Position numbers and translations under genes: made by a program. A stretch of DNA of 48,324 nucleotides from Micromonospora sp. MW-13 (GTDB lineage Bacteria; Actinomycetota; Actinomycetes; Mycobacteriales; Micromonosporaceae), in NCBI RefSeq assembly GCF_003434305.1, contig NZ_QKKX01000089.1:1-48324 (forward strand), written 5' to 3'. The notes beneath the pieces are model-generated. The model had not been told where the DNA came from, did not search any database, and saw nothing but the letters and a program-made list of their open reading frames with translations. Shown piece by piece: positions 23,916 to 31,761 of the stretch; positions within the stretch are counted from its first letter, which is position 1; each line of letters starts with the position of its first letter.

Positions 23916-25325
23916 TCAGGCCCGCCGGCCACCCGGGGGCAGGCCGGCCAGCGCGACGAGGAAGCCGATCGCGCCGACTGCGGCGATGACGAGCAGAGCG
24001 GGCTGGTAGCCGCCGGCGGTGAGGGCCGGCGACGGTGTCGGTGCGCCGCCTGCGGCGACCAGCAGTCCCGCCACCAGGGCGACCGTCAGCGCGCCGGTGA
24101 GCTGCACTGCGGTCTGGTACGTGGCGGTGGCCCGCTCCCGCAGGGCGACGGGCACCCCCTCGGTGGCCCGCACGTGCAGGGCCGCGAAGCTGAGGACGAA
24201 CCCGAGCGACACCAGCAGCAGTGTCGGCAGGACGGCCGTCAGGTAGCCGGACGCCGGATCCAGCCGGAGGGCGAGCAGGTAACCGAGCAGCGGCAGCGCC
24301 GCGCCCAGCGCCACCAGCCGGGCGGCTCCGATCCGGCGCACGACCCGGCCCGCCCAGGGGGCGGACAACGCGAGCGGCACGCTCGCCGGCAGCAGCGCCA
24401 CCGCCGTGCCCAGCGGCGTGCCGCCCCGGACGGCCTGTAGGTGCAGGGTGAGCACCAGCAGCAGCCCCCAGTAGGAGCCGTTGAGGGCGCCCGCGCCGAT
24501 CGCGGCCTGCGCCAGCGAGCGGTGGGCGCGCAGCAGGGGCGCGACGGTGGCTCCCCCGACGTACCGGAACAGGATCAGCAGGGCCCCGCCCAGCAGCAAC
24601 GCGCCCGCCGCCCACGGGTCGGTCCAGCCCCGCACCGGCCCGCTCACCAGCCCGTACGCGAGCAGCACCGCTCCGGCGAGGAACACGGGCGCGCTCGCGG
24701 CCAGGTGTGCCCCGCCTCCCGTCGGCCGGGGCGGGTCGCGGGGCACGTGCCGGCGGGCGGCCAGCAGGAGCCCGAGCGCGACGGGCGCCGGGAAGAGCAG
24801 GGTCCACCGCCAGCTCACCGAGGTGAGCAGTCCCGACAGCACCAGGCCCACGGAGAAGCCGCTCGCCCCGAGCAGGGTGTACACCGACAGCGCCCGGTCC
24901 CGGGCCCGCCCGGCCGGGAAGGCCGTGCTGATCATCGCCAGCCCCGTGGTGGCGGTCAGCGCGGCACAGAAGCCCTTGACCAGCCGGGCGGCGACCAGGG
25001 CGACGACCGCCGAGGCCAGCCCCGCCACCGCCGAGGCGAGGGCGAAGCCGGCCATCGCGAGCAGGTACGCCCGTCGCCGGCCGAGCAGGTCGACGATCCG
25101 CCGGCCGAACAGCAGCGAGCCGCCGAAGCCGAGGGCGAAGCCGCTGACCAGCCACTGGGCCTGCACCAGCGGGAGAGCCAGGTCCGCGGCGATCGTCGGC
25201 AGCGCCACGATCAGGACGGCGACCTCCAGGGCGTCCAGCAGCATGTTCCCGGAGAGCACCAGGAGCAGCCCCCAGGGATGCCGTGCCTGGTCGGTGTCGG
25301 TGGCCGAGGCGGGTGCCGCGGTCAC
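23916..25325 (-). CDS. MFS transporter (probable glycoside exporter)
   Basis: This 469-residue major facilitator has about 14 hydrophobic segments. Helix 1 reads LLLVLSGNMLLDALEVAVLIVALPTIAADL in short pieces typical of DHA2 pumps. A motif A-like FGRRIVDLLGRRRAYLLAM and a motif C-like GASGFSVGLVLSGLL are present. The GTG start at 25325 overlaps the stop of the upstream glycosyltransferase (GTGA). Embedded among glycosyltransferases and under the same probable SoxR promoter, it most likely exports the glycosylated product. It is a different subtype from the 16791 pump, so the cluster has two exporters with different regulators. Confidence 0.87.
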   Translation of the reverse strand: MTAAPASATDTDQARHPWGLLLVLSGNMLLDALEVAVLIVALPTIAADLALPLVQAQWLVSGFALGFGGSLLFGRRIVDLLGRRRAYLLAMAGFALASAVAGLASAVVALVAARLVKGFCAALTATTGLAMISTAFPAGRARDRALSVYTLLGASGFSVGLVLSGLLTSVSWRWTLLFPAPVALGLLLAARRHVPRDPPRPTGGGAHLAASAPVFLAGAVLLAYGLVSGPVRGWTDPWAAGALLLGGALLILFRYVGGATVAPLLRAHRSLAQAAIGAGALNGSYWGLLLVLTLHLQAVRGGTPLGTAVALLPASVPLALSAPWAGRVVRRIGAARLVALGAALPLLGYLLALRLDPASGYLTAVLPTLLLVSLGFVLSFAALHVRATEGVPVALRERATATYQTAVQLTGALTVALVAGLLVAAGGAPTPSPALTAGGYQPALLVIAAVGAIGFLVALAGLPPGGRRA

Positions 25326-26596
25326 CGTGCCGCGGCAGCGCGGGCCTGCTGCGCCTGCGCCGTCAGCCGCTCCAGCACCGGCACGGTCTCGACCGGGCTG
25401 GGCGTGGCGAGCATGTCCTCGTACAGGGCGTCGGCGCCGCGCTGGAAGGACGGCTCGTCCAGCAGGCGCAGCAGGTTCCGGCGGAACTCGGCGACGGAGA
25501 AGTCCTGCCCGTCCATCGCCAGCCCGGCGCCCCGGGAGACCACGTGTCGGGCGGTGTTCTCCTCGTCCCACTTCGGGACGGGGATGATGAGGTGGGGCAC
25601 CCGCTGCTCCACGGCGGCGGCGGTGGTGCCGCCACCGCCGTGGTGCACGATCGCCGAGCAGGTCGGCAGGAGCAGCCGCAGCGGCACGTAGTCGACGGTC
25701 CGCACGTTGTCCGGCACCTTGCGGACCTCGGCGAGCTGGGACCGGTTGAGCGTCGCCACCAGTTCGATGTCGAGGTCCGCGATATGGTCGAAGAGCTCCG
25801 CGATCGGGAAGCCCCGGTACTTGTTGTAGACCGTCCGCGAGCTGACCCCCAGGGTCAGGCAGACCCGGGGCCTGCCGGGCGGCTCGCGCAGCCAGTCGGG
25901 CACCGTGCTGGCTCCCGAGTACGCCACCCGGCGGACCGGGACGTACCGCAGGTCCAGGGGGAGCCGCATCCGGGACGGCACCAGGTCGAGGGTCCACTGG
26001 CCGGTGATCGCCTCCTCGTCGAACGCGCACCCGTACTTGTTCAGCAACGGCTCCAGCCAGCACACCAGCGGGTCGTCGTAGAGCTGGCCGCCCGGCTGCT
26101 CGCGGAACTTCCGGCTGAGCCAGGCCACGTTGTCCAGCCCCCAGAGCAGTCGGGCGTGCGCCGCCCCGGAGGCCTTCGCCGCCACCATCCCGACCGGGTT
26201 CAACGTGTCCCAGACGACCAGGTCGGGCTGCCAGCCACGGGCGAAGGCGACCAGGTCGTCGGCCATGGACGCGTGGTCTGCCCCGGGCTCGGGATCGGGG
26301 AAGGTGCGGATGAACAGGCCGGTGAGGTAACGGGCGACGGTCCGCCAGGCCGTCTCGTGCGAGTGGTCGAGCACCAGCACGTCCGTCGGGCGCTCCAGCC
26401 GTTCCTCCTCCTCGCTGGCCAGTTGGACCGGCCCCCCGGCCGGCACCGCGGTCAGGCCGGCGGCCTCGATGGTGCCGGCGATGTTCGGCGAGGTCGCGAC
26501 CCTGACCTCGTGCCCCGCGGCCTGCAACGCCCAGGCCAACGGGGTGATCGGGTAGAGGTGGGCGGCAGCCGGAAAGATCGCGAACAGAATTCTCAT
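25322..26596 (-). CDS. Deoxysugar O-glycosyltransferase (GT1, second subtype)
   Basis: This 424-residue GT1/GT-B enzyme has MRILFAIFPAAAHLYPITPLAWALQAAGHEV with putative catalytic His13, ARLLWGLDNVAWLS, LTLGVSSRTVY and donor-site PTCSAIVHHGGGGTTAAAVEQRVPHLIIPVPKWDEE. It is paralogous to the 22565 enzyme. It follows the FMN reductase by 44 bp and overlaps the exporter gene by 4 nt. The ATG at 26596 gives the standard N-terminus; the longer frame adds 16 atypical residues. It is probably a sugar-chain-extending enzyme; donor and acceptor are unknown. Confidence 0.88.
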   Translation of the reverse strand: MRILFAIFPAAAHLYPITPLAWALQAAGHEVRVATSPNIAGTIEAAGLTAVPAGGPVQLASEEEERLERPTDVLVLDHSHETAWRTVARYLTGLFIRTFPDPEPGADHASMADDLVAFARGWQPDLVVWDTLNPVGMVAAKASGAAHARLLWGLDNVAWLSRKFREQPGGQLYDDPLVCWLEPLLNKYGCAFDEEAITGQWTLDLVPSRMRLPLDLRYVPVRRVAYSGASTVPDWLREPPGRPRVCLTLGVSSRTVYNKYRGFPIAELFDHIADLDIELVATLNRSQLAEVRKVPDNVRTVDYVPLRLLLPTCSAIVHHGGGGTTAAAVEQRVPHLIIPVPKWDEENTARHVVSRGAGLAMDGQDFSVAEFRRNLLRLLDEPSFQRGADALYEDMLATPSPVETVPVLERLTAQAQQARAAAAR

Positions 26597-26640
26597 CAGG
26601 TTTCCGTTTCTGGGATCAGGTCCGGCGCCCGCCCGCCGGA

Positions 26641-27225
26641 TCACGAAACGTACGGTCGACGCTCACGCCCCTCGCGCAGCGTCGTGGCCCACCAGCCGAG
26701 CTGGTCGAGCATGTACTTGGCGGCCGTGTTGCAGCCCTCGGGATCGATCGGCTCACCGTCCGGGCCGAACTGCTCCCACGCGCCGTGGAAGCTGACCGTC
26801 GCCCGGACGGTGGCCGCGTGCAGCTCGGCGAAGACCAGGCGGAGCGCCTCGACGGCCCGCAGGCCCCCGGAGAGCCCGCCGTACGAGACGAAGCCCACCG
26901 GCTTGGCGTGCCACTGGGTGGAGTGCCAGTCGATGGCGTTCTTCAGCGACGCCGGGAAGCTGTGGTTGTACTCGGGCGTGACGATCACGAAGGCGTCCGC
27001 GGCCTCGATGCGGGGCATGACCTCGCCCAGGGCCTTCCCTCCCTCGGGGGTCGGCTGGGTGGTGATCACGGTGGGCAGGTCGTGCTCGGCGAGGTCGACG
27101 ACGTCGACCTCGAAGTCGTCCCGCTGCTTCGCCTGGTTGAGGAACCATCGGGCGACAGTCGGGCCGAATCGCCCCTCCCGGGTGCTGCCGATGATCAGGG
27201 CGAGGCGGATCGGTTCGGTCGACAT
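26641..27225 (-). CDS. NADPH-dependent FMN reductase (SCO2478-like, SoxR target type)
   Basis: This 194-residue flavodoxin-fold reductase has LIIGSTREGRFGPTVARWF for FMN phosphate binding, VTPEYNHSFPASLKNAIDW, and SYGGLSGGLRAVEALR. This is the NADPH-dependent FMN reductase/quinone reductase family that includes SCO2478, a known SoxR-regulon gene in Streptomyces coelicolor. It could reduce angucycline quinones or supply reduced flavin to oxygenases. It is the first gene of the operon and carries SoxR box 3 at 27286-27316, with a ~54-nt leader and GAGAGGA before the ATG at 27225. Confidence 0.9.
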   Translation of the reverse strand: MSTEPIRLALIIGSTREGRFGPTVARWFLNQAKQRDDFEVDVVDLAEHDLPTVITTQPTPEGGKALGEVMPRIEAADAFVIVTPEYNHSFPASLKNAIDWHSTQWHAKPVGFVSYGGLSGGLRAVEALRLVFAELHAATVRATVSFHGAWEQFGPDGEPIDPEGCNTAAKYMLDQLGWWATTLREGRERRPYVS

Positions 27226-27285
27226 GATTGTCCTCTCAGCGTCGATGCAGGCCAGCCGCGGTGTGGAGTACCGGCGGCAACACCG

Positions 27286-27316
27286 ACGCTATGACCTCAA
27301 CCTATGTTGTGGTCAA
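27286..27316 (-). promoter_or_regulatory. SoxR-type promoter (box 3) of the glycosylation/export operon
   Basis: On the minus strand, TTGACC (27316-27311) and TAGCGT (27291-27286) are separated by 19 bp, with CCACAACATAGGTTGAGG (27312-27295) across the spacer. This is the clearest of the three: right half GTTGAGG, near-perfect dyad with CCACAAC, good -10. Predicted transcription start ~27279. It sits just downstream of the LanV-like gene stop and drives the FMN reductase and, as no terminator is seen, probably the six genes behind it. Confidence 0.82.
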
Positions 27317-27329
27317 GGCATCGTCGCCC

Positions 27330-28091
27330 TTACATGAGGAGCGTTCCGCCGCTGACGTCCAGCACGCAGCCGGTGAGCCAGCGGCCGTCCGCGGAGGCCA
27401 GGAAGGCCACCGCGTCGGCGATGTCCGCCGGCTCGCCCATTCGGCCGAACGCGTTCGTCTTCGCCATCGCCTCGCGCACCTCGGGGACCTGGAGCATCTC
27501 GCTGCCGTTGTCCGTGATGCCGGGCGCGACGGTGTTGACGGTGATGCCGCGGGGCGCCAGGTGGCGACCCAGGTGCAGGCCGAGCATCTCCAGCGCGGCC
27601 TTGGACATCGCGTACGCCAGCTCCTGTGGCAGCGCCATCCGGGTCAGCGCCGACGAGACGTTGATGACCCGGCCCCCCTCCGGCAGGAGCGGCAGCGCCC
27701 GCTGGACGATGAACAGCGGCGCCGTGGCGTTCACCGCCAGCAGGCGGTTGACCTGCTCGGGGGTGATCTCCTCGGGCGCGGTCCCGCCCATGATGCCGGC
27801 GTTGTTCACCACGATGTCCAGCGTGCTGCCGCCGGTGTGCTCCTTGAGCCCCGCCTGTAGGCCCTCGAAGAGGATGTCCACGTCGCCGGGCACGCCCAGC
27901 TCGGCGCGGACCGGGAAGGCCCGGCCGCCCGTCGCCCCGATGGCCGCCACCACCTGCTCCGCCGCGTCCTGGTTGCTCTGGTAGTGCACGGCCACCAGAG
28001 CGCCGTCCCGCCCGAGGCGCTCGGCGATGCCGCGACCGATCCCCCGGCTCGCGCCGGTCACCAGAGCCGTCTTGCCGGCCAGCTTCTGCAC
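27330..28091 (-). CDS. Angucycline C6 ketoreductase (LanV/UrdMred-like SDR)
   Basis: This 253-residue classical SDR has VTGASRGIGRGIAERLG for NADPH binding, NNAG at 96-99, and the catalytic Ser147, Tyr160 and Lys164 (INVSSA... AYAMSK). LHLGRHLAPRGITVNTVAPG follows. It resembles LanV and the reductase half of UrdM/PgaM/CabV, which reduces C6 during angucyclinone maturation. A GTG at 28091 with GGAGGAAG 5 nt upstream is the start. It is last in the core operon, 40 bp after the PgaM-like oxygenase. Reductase and oxygenase are separate genes here, unlike the fused PgaM/UrdM. Confidence 0.87.
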   Translation of the reverse strand: MQKLAGKTALVTGASRGIGRGIAERLGRDGALVAVHYQSNQDAAEQVVAAIGATGGRAFPVRAELGVPGDVDILFEGLQAGLKEHTGGSTLDIVVNNAGIMGGTAPEEITPEQVNRLLAVNATAPLFIVQRALPLLPEGGRVINVSSALTRMALPQELAYAMSKAALEMLGLHLGRHLAPRGITVNTVAPGITDNGSEMLQVPEVREAMAKTNAFGRMGEPADIADAVAFLASADGRWLTGCVLDVSGGTLLM

Positions 28092-28131
28092 TGTCTTCCT
28101 CCAGTTGGTCGATCTCGAATGGGTCTTGGCG

Positions 28132-29679
28132 TCAGTCCACCGGCAGCGGCCCGGTCCCGGGCGCGCCGAACCAGCGGTGCAGGGCGACCAGGAGCCGGCC
28201 ACCGCCGGCCGCGCTCCAGGCCACGTGCCCGTCCGGGCGGAGCAGGACCGCCCGCTCCTCGTGCAGCGTGCTGCTGCGGTCGGCCCGGGCGGTCAGCACC
28301 CGTACCCGGCCGGCCCAGCCCGCCGCCGCGTCCCGGAGCCGGTCGGCCTGCCGCCGGCCGGCCGCGACGCAGACGAGCACGCCCCGCGCCGGCTGGAGCA
28401 GCGCCGTCGTACTCGACCAGCCACCGGCGGTGAGCAGCACACAGTGCGAGATCCGGTGGCCGACCAGCGGGTGGGGCTGCCGGCCGATCGGGTACCGCAC
28501 GTCGAGGCCGCTGATCGCGGCGGCCATGTGCCGCCGCGCGTCGGGGGTGCCCAGCAGCTCGGTCAGCACCCCGCGCATCGCGTCCACCTCGGGACCGCCG
28601 AAGAGCAGCAGCGACTGGGCCCGGACGTCCCTGAGCGTGCGGGCGCCGACCGGGTGCCGCTCGTCGTGGTAGCTGTCCAGCAGCCCCGGGGAGGCCCACC
28701 CCCGCACCTGGGCGGCGAGCTTCCAGCCGAGGTTGGCGGCGTCCTGGAGCCCCAGGTTGATGGCCTGGCCGCCGACCGGCATCTGCACGTGCGCGGCGTC
28801 GCCCGCGAGCAGCACCCGGCCCCGGCGGTACCGGGTGACCTGGCGACTCGCGTCGTCGAACGAGTCGAGCCACACCGGCCGGCCCCCGGCGACGTCCTCG
28901 CCGGTGACCCGGCGCCAGACCGCCGCCACCTCGTCGAAGGAGGGGCGTCGCCCGACACGTGCCGGCGGGCGGCCGAACTCGTGCACCATGATCCGGGTGG
29001 TGCCGTCGTCCCGGCGCGCCGCGGTGGCCAGCCCCTGCGGGTAGCGGCGCAGCCGCCGCTCGCCGAGGTCGACGCCCGCCAGGTCCGCCCGGTAGAGCAG
29101 CCGGTCGGCGGCCGAACCGGCCAGCTCGAAGCCGGCCAGCCGGCGTACCGTGCTCTCCTCGCCGTCGCAACCGACCAGATAGTCCGCCCGCAGCCGGAGC
29201 GGCCCGGACGGGCCGTCCACCTCGGCCAGCACGGCGGACCGGGTGACGGTCAGGTCGCGCAGCTCGTGCCCGCGCCGGACCTCGGCGCCGAGTTCGCTGG
29301 CCCACTCCTCCAGCACCGACTCGACGAGTGGCTGCCGGACCCGCCAGAGCCCGGCATGCCGGCTGGGCAGGTGGCCGAGGTCCACCGGGACGCCTCCGAA
29401 GTGGCTCGTCCGGTCGCACTCGACCGGGCCCAGCCGGCCGAGCAGCCCGCGCTGGTCCAGCACCTCCATGGTCCGGGCGTTCAGGTGCGTCGCCCGCGAC
29501 TCGCCGGTGGGCGCCCCGAGCCGTTCCAGGACGACCACCCGCGCCCCGCCGAGCCGCAGCTCCCCGGCGAGCAGCAGGCCCACCGGCCCGGCGCCGACCA
29601 CGATCACGTCGGCGTCCCGCCGGTCCCGGTCCGGGGCGCGCCCGCCCCAGGGGCCACCGCCCGCCGCCGGCTCAGCCAT
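28132..29679 (-). CDS. FAD-dependent aromatic hydroxylase (PgaM/UrdM/JadH oxygenase-like)
   Basis: This 515-residue class A flavin monooxygenase has VIVVGAGPVGLLLAGEL (~residues 24-40), LVGCDGEESTVRRLAG (DG motif), and LLAGDAAHVQMPVGGQAINLGLQDAANLGWKL (GD motif) in its usual place. The C-terminal thioredoxin-like domain ends HVAWSAAGGGRLLVALHRWFG. It acts on the angucycline skeleton, most likely the C12b/C4a hydroxylation-dehydration step known for PgaM/UrdM/JadH. It lacks the C-terminal SDR domain of PgaM; that function is the next gene. It overlaps the aromatase gene by 8 nt. The first ~20 residues are a low-complexity extension. Confidence 0.87.
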   Translation of the reverse strand: MAEPAAGGGPWGGRAPDRDRRDADVIVVGAGPVGLLLAGELRLGGARVVVLERLGAPTGESRATHLNARTMEVLDQRGLLGRLGPVECDRTSHFGGVPVDLGHLPSRHAGLWRVRQPLVESVLEEWASELGAEVRRGHELRDLTVTRSAVLAEVDGPSGPLRLRADYLVGCDGEESTVRRLAGFELAGSAADRLLYRADLAGVDLGERRLRRYPQGLATAARRDDGTTRIMVHEFGRPPARVGRRPSFDEVAAVWRRVTGEDVAGGRPVWLDSFDDASRQVTRYRRGRVLLAGDAAHVQMPVGGQAINLGLQDAANLGWKLAAQVRGWASPGLLDSYHDERHPVGARTLRDVRAQSLLLFGGPEVDAMRGVLTELLGTPDARRHMAAAISGLDVRYPIGRQPHPLVGHRISHCVLLTAGGWSSTTALLQPARGVLVCVAAGRRQADRLRDAAAGWAGRVRVLTARADRSSTLHEERAVLLRPDGHVAWSAAGGGRLLVALHRWFGAPGTGPLPVD

Positions 29680-30616
29680 CGCGCTCGGCGTGCTCCTTGG
29701 CGTGCCGCAGGGTGGCCAGGCTGTTCGTGCTCAACGCGTTGCGCACGAAGCTCCGGGCCTCCGCGACCCCCGCCTCCGGGCCGAGCACCCGGGCGATGTT
29801 CGCCTCGTTGATCACGACGGTGTGCCGGGAGGTGACGGCCACGCCGCCCGGCACGCTCTCGAACAGCCAGTGCCCGGTGTGCAGGGTCATCAGGGCGGGC
29901 ACCTGGATCTGCTTGTAGACGATCCGCTCGTGCGGGAAGCACACCCGCACCGAGGTGGTGGTGTGGGTGGACCCGTCCTTCGTCAGGGTCTCCATCTCCA
30001 GCAGTTGGAGACCGGGGGTGTCCTCACGCAACGACACCCGGGCGACGTGCGGCAGCCGGTCCGACCAGCGGTCGGCCTCGTTGACGAAGTCGTAGACCGC
30101 CTTGGCCGGCGCGTCGATCCGGACGGTGTCGTCGAAGACGAGCAGCCGTCCGGTGCCGTCCTCGACCAGCTCCGCGTTCGCCTTCAGCGCGGCGAGCTCG
30201 GCCGTGCTGTTCCGGTCGACCGCCCGGTCGATCCAGGCCAGTTTCTCGGGGTCGTCGTCGACGGCCCGGTAGTCGTGCAGCAGCCGGACCCGGCACCGGT
30301 CCCCGCCGACCGGCTCGATCAGCCAGGCGCCGCCCATCGCGCCCACCGGCGGCGTCGACACCTCCTGGCGGAAGTCGACCCGCAGGTTGTCGGGGTCCAA
30401 CCGACGGCGCGAGGTCCAACTCTTCGGCTCGCCGTTCGCCGTGGCCCAGATCCGGATCCGTTCCTCCCGGTCGGACCGCTCGACGTGGTCGACGTGCACG
30501 GTCGGCGGGAAGAGCCGGGGCCAGTTCTCCACGTCGACGATCAGCCGGTACGCCACGGCGGCGGGGACCGCGATCTCGATCTCGTGCTCGACCGTCCTCT
30601 GGTGCTGTTCAGGCAT
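29672..30616 (-). CDS. Bifunctional aromatase/cyclase (ActVII/UrdL-like)
   Basis: This 314-residue protein consists of two START/polyketide-cyclase domains (~residues 8-150 and ~160-305). Each begins with the family pattern: HEIEIAVPAAVAYRLIVDVENWPRLFPPTVH and DTVRIDAPAKAVYDFVNEADRWSDRLPHV, in short form. It aromatises the first ring of the C9-reduced polyketide, as UrdL/LanL/JadD do. It lies between the ketoreductase (45 bp upstream) and the PgaM-like oxygenase (8-nt overlap). Confidence 0.93.
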   Translation of the reverse strand: MPEQHQRTVEHEIEIAVPAAVAYRLIVDVENWPRLFPPTVHVDHVERSDREERIRIWATANGEPKSWTSRRRLDPDNLRVDFRQEVSTPPVGAMGGAWLIEPVGGDRCRVRLLHDYRAVDDDPEKLAWIDRAVDRNSTAELAALKANAELVEDGTGRLLVFDDTVRIDAPAKAVYDFVNEADRWSDRLPHVARVSLREDTPGLQLLEMETLTKDGSTHTTTSVRVCFPHERIVYKQIQVPALMTLHTGHWLFESVPGGVAVTSRHTVVINEANIARVLGPEAGVAEARSFVRNALSTNSLATLRHAKEHAERDG

Positions 30617-30661
30617 GCTCGTTCTCCTCGGTCGCGGCGGTGCGGGACGGCGCCCGGCCCG

Positions 30662-31468
30662 TCAGAAGTTGCCCAGGCCACCGCAGACGTTGATGGCCTG
30701 GGCGGTGATCGAAGCGGCGGTCTCCGAGGCCAGGTAGCCGACCATGCCGGCGACCTCCTCGGGGGTCGAGTAGCGGCCCAGCGGGATCTTGGCCTGGAAC
30801 CGCTTCATGACGTCGTCCTCGGAGACGTTCCAGGCGCCCGCGTAGCCCTGCCGGACCCGCTGGGCCATCGGCGTCTCGACGTAGCCGGGACACACCGCGT
30901 TGACGGTGATGCCGGTGGGTGCCAACTCGTTGCCGAGCGCCTTGGTGAACCCGACGACGCCGTGCTTGGACGCCGAGTACGGGGCACCCAGCACGACGCC
31001 CTGCTTCCCGGCGGTCGAGGCGATGTTGATGATGCGGCCCCACCCGCCGTCCCGCATGCGGCCGGTGTTGAGCACCGCTCGGGACATGAGGAAGACGCTG
31101 TTCAGGTTCGTGTTGATCACGTCCATCCAGAGGTCGTCGGCGATGTCGGCGGTCACCCCGCCGCCGCTGCGGCCGGCGTTGTTCACCAGGATCCCGACCG
31201 TCCCGTAGCGGCTGACGGCGGCGCCGACGAAGTCCTCGATCTCGGCGCCGGACCGGACGTCGCAGGCCGTCCCGTCGACGTCGAAGCCCCGCTGGCGCAG
31301 TTCCTTGGCGGTGGACGCGACCTTGTCCGCGTTCCGGGCGCAGATGAACACCTGGTGCCCGGCGGCGGCCAACTGCTCGGTGACCGCGAGGCCGATACCG
31401 CTGGTCGCGCCGGTCACCAGCGCCACCCGTCCGCGGCGCTGCGCCGACTCCTCCTCCCGGGCGGTCAC
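30662..31468 (-). CDS. Type II PKS C9 ketoreductase (ActIII/UrdD-like)
   Basis: This 268-residue SDR has ALVTGATSGIGLAVTEQLA, NNAGRSGGG (NAG-RSGGG is typical of PKS C9 ketoreductases), and catalytic Ser151, Tyr164 and Lys168 (IASTAGKQG... PYSASK). The end GYVETPMAQRVR matches the ActIII family. It reduces the C9 carbonyl of the nascent decaketide with NADPH, fixing the first ring fold. It overlaps the ACP gene by 4 nt, so minimal PKS and ketoreductase are coupled. Confidence 0.95.
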   Translation of the reverse strand: MTAREEESAQRRGRVALVTGATSGIGLAVTEQLAAAGHQVFICARNADKVASTAKELRQRGFDVDGTACDVRSGAEIEDFVGAAVSRYGTVGILVNNAGRSGGGVTADIADDLWMDVINTNLNSVFLMSRAVLNTGRMRDGGWGRIINIASTAGKQGVVLGAPYSASKHGVVGFTKALGNELAPTGITVNAVCPGYVETPMAQRVRQGYAGAWNVSEDDVMKRFQAKIPLGRYSTPEEVAGMVGYLASETAASITAQAINVCGGLGNF

Positions 31469-31737
31469 TTGACCAGCCGCTTCTCGATCGACAGCCGGGC
31501 GTTGACGGCGGCGAGCAGGACCCGCGGGGTACGCGCCTCGATGACGGTGCTGTCATCGAGCGAGATGCCGTACTCCCGCTCGATCCGGCTGCCGGTCTCG
31601 AGCAGGGCAAGCGAGTCGTACCCCAGCTCGTCGAACGCGGCGTCGTGGATGTCGGTGGTTAGGTGGGTGCCCTCGTCGGCACCGGCCGCGGCGCGCAGGA
31701 TGCGCCGCAGGTCTTCGATCGTGAACTCGTCGGCCAT
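31465..31737 (-). CDS. Type II PKS acyl carrier protein (UrdC/LanC-like)
   Basis: This 90-residue acidic carrier has the phosphopantetheine site ELGYDSLALLE, with Ser42 as attachment residue. The start FTIEDLRRILRAAAG and the basic C-terminus are usual for aromatic PKS ACPs. It carries the growing polyketide between KS-CLF, ketoreductase and cyclases. It lies 24 bp after the CLF gene. No phosphopantetheinyl transferase gene is in the window, so activation must come from elsewhere. Confidence 0.95.
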   Translation of the reverse strand: MADEFTIEDLRRILRAAAGADEGTHLTTDIHDAAFDELGYDSLALLETGSRIEREYGISLDDSTVIEARTPRVLLAAVNARLSIEKRLVK

Positions 31738-31761
31738 CGGGTCGTCCTCTCTGAACGGGTG

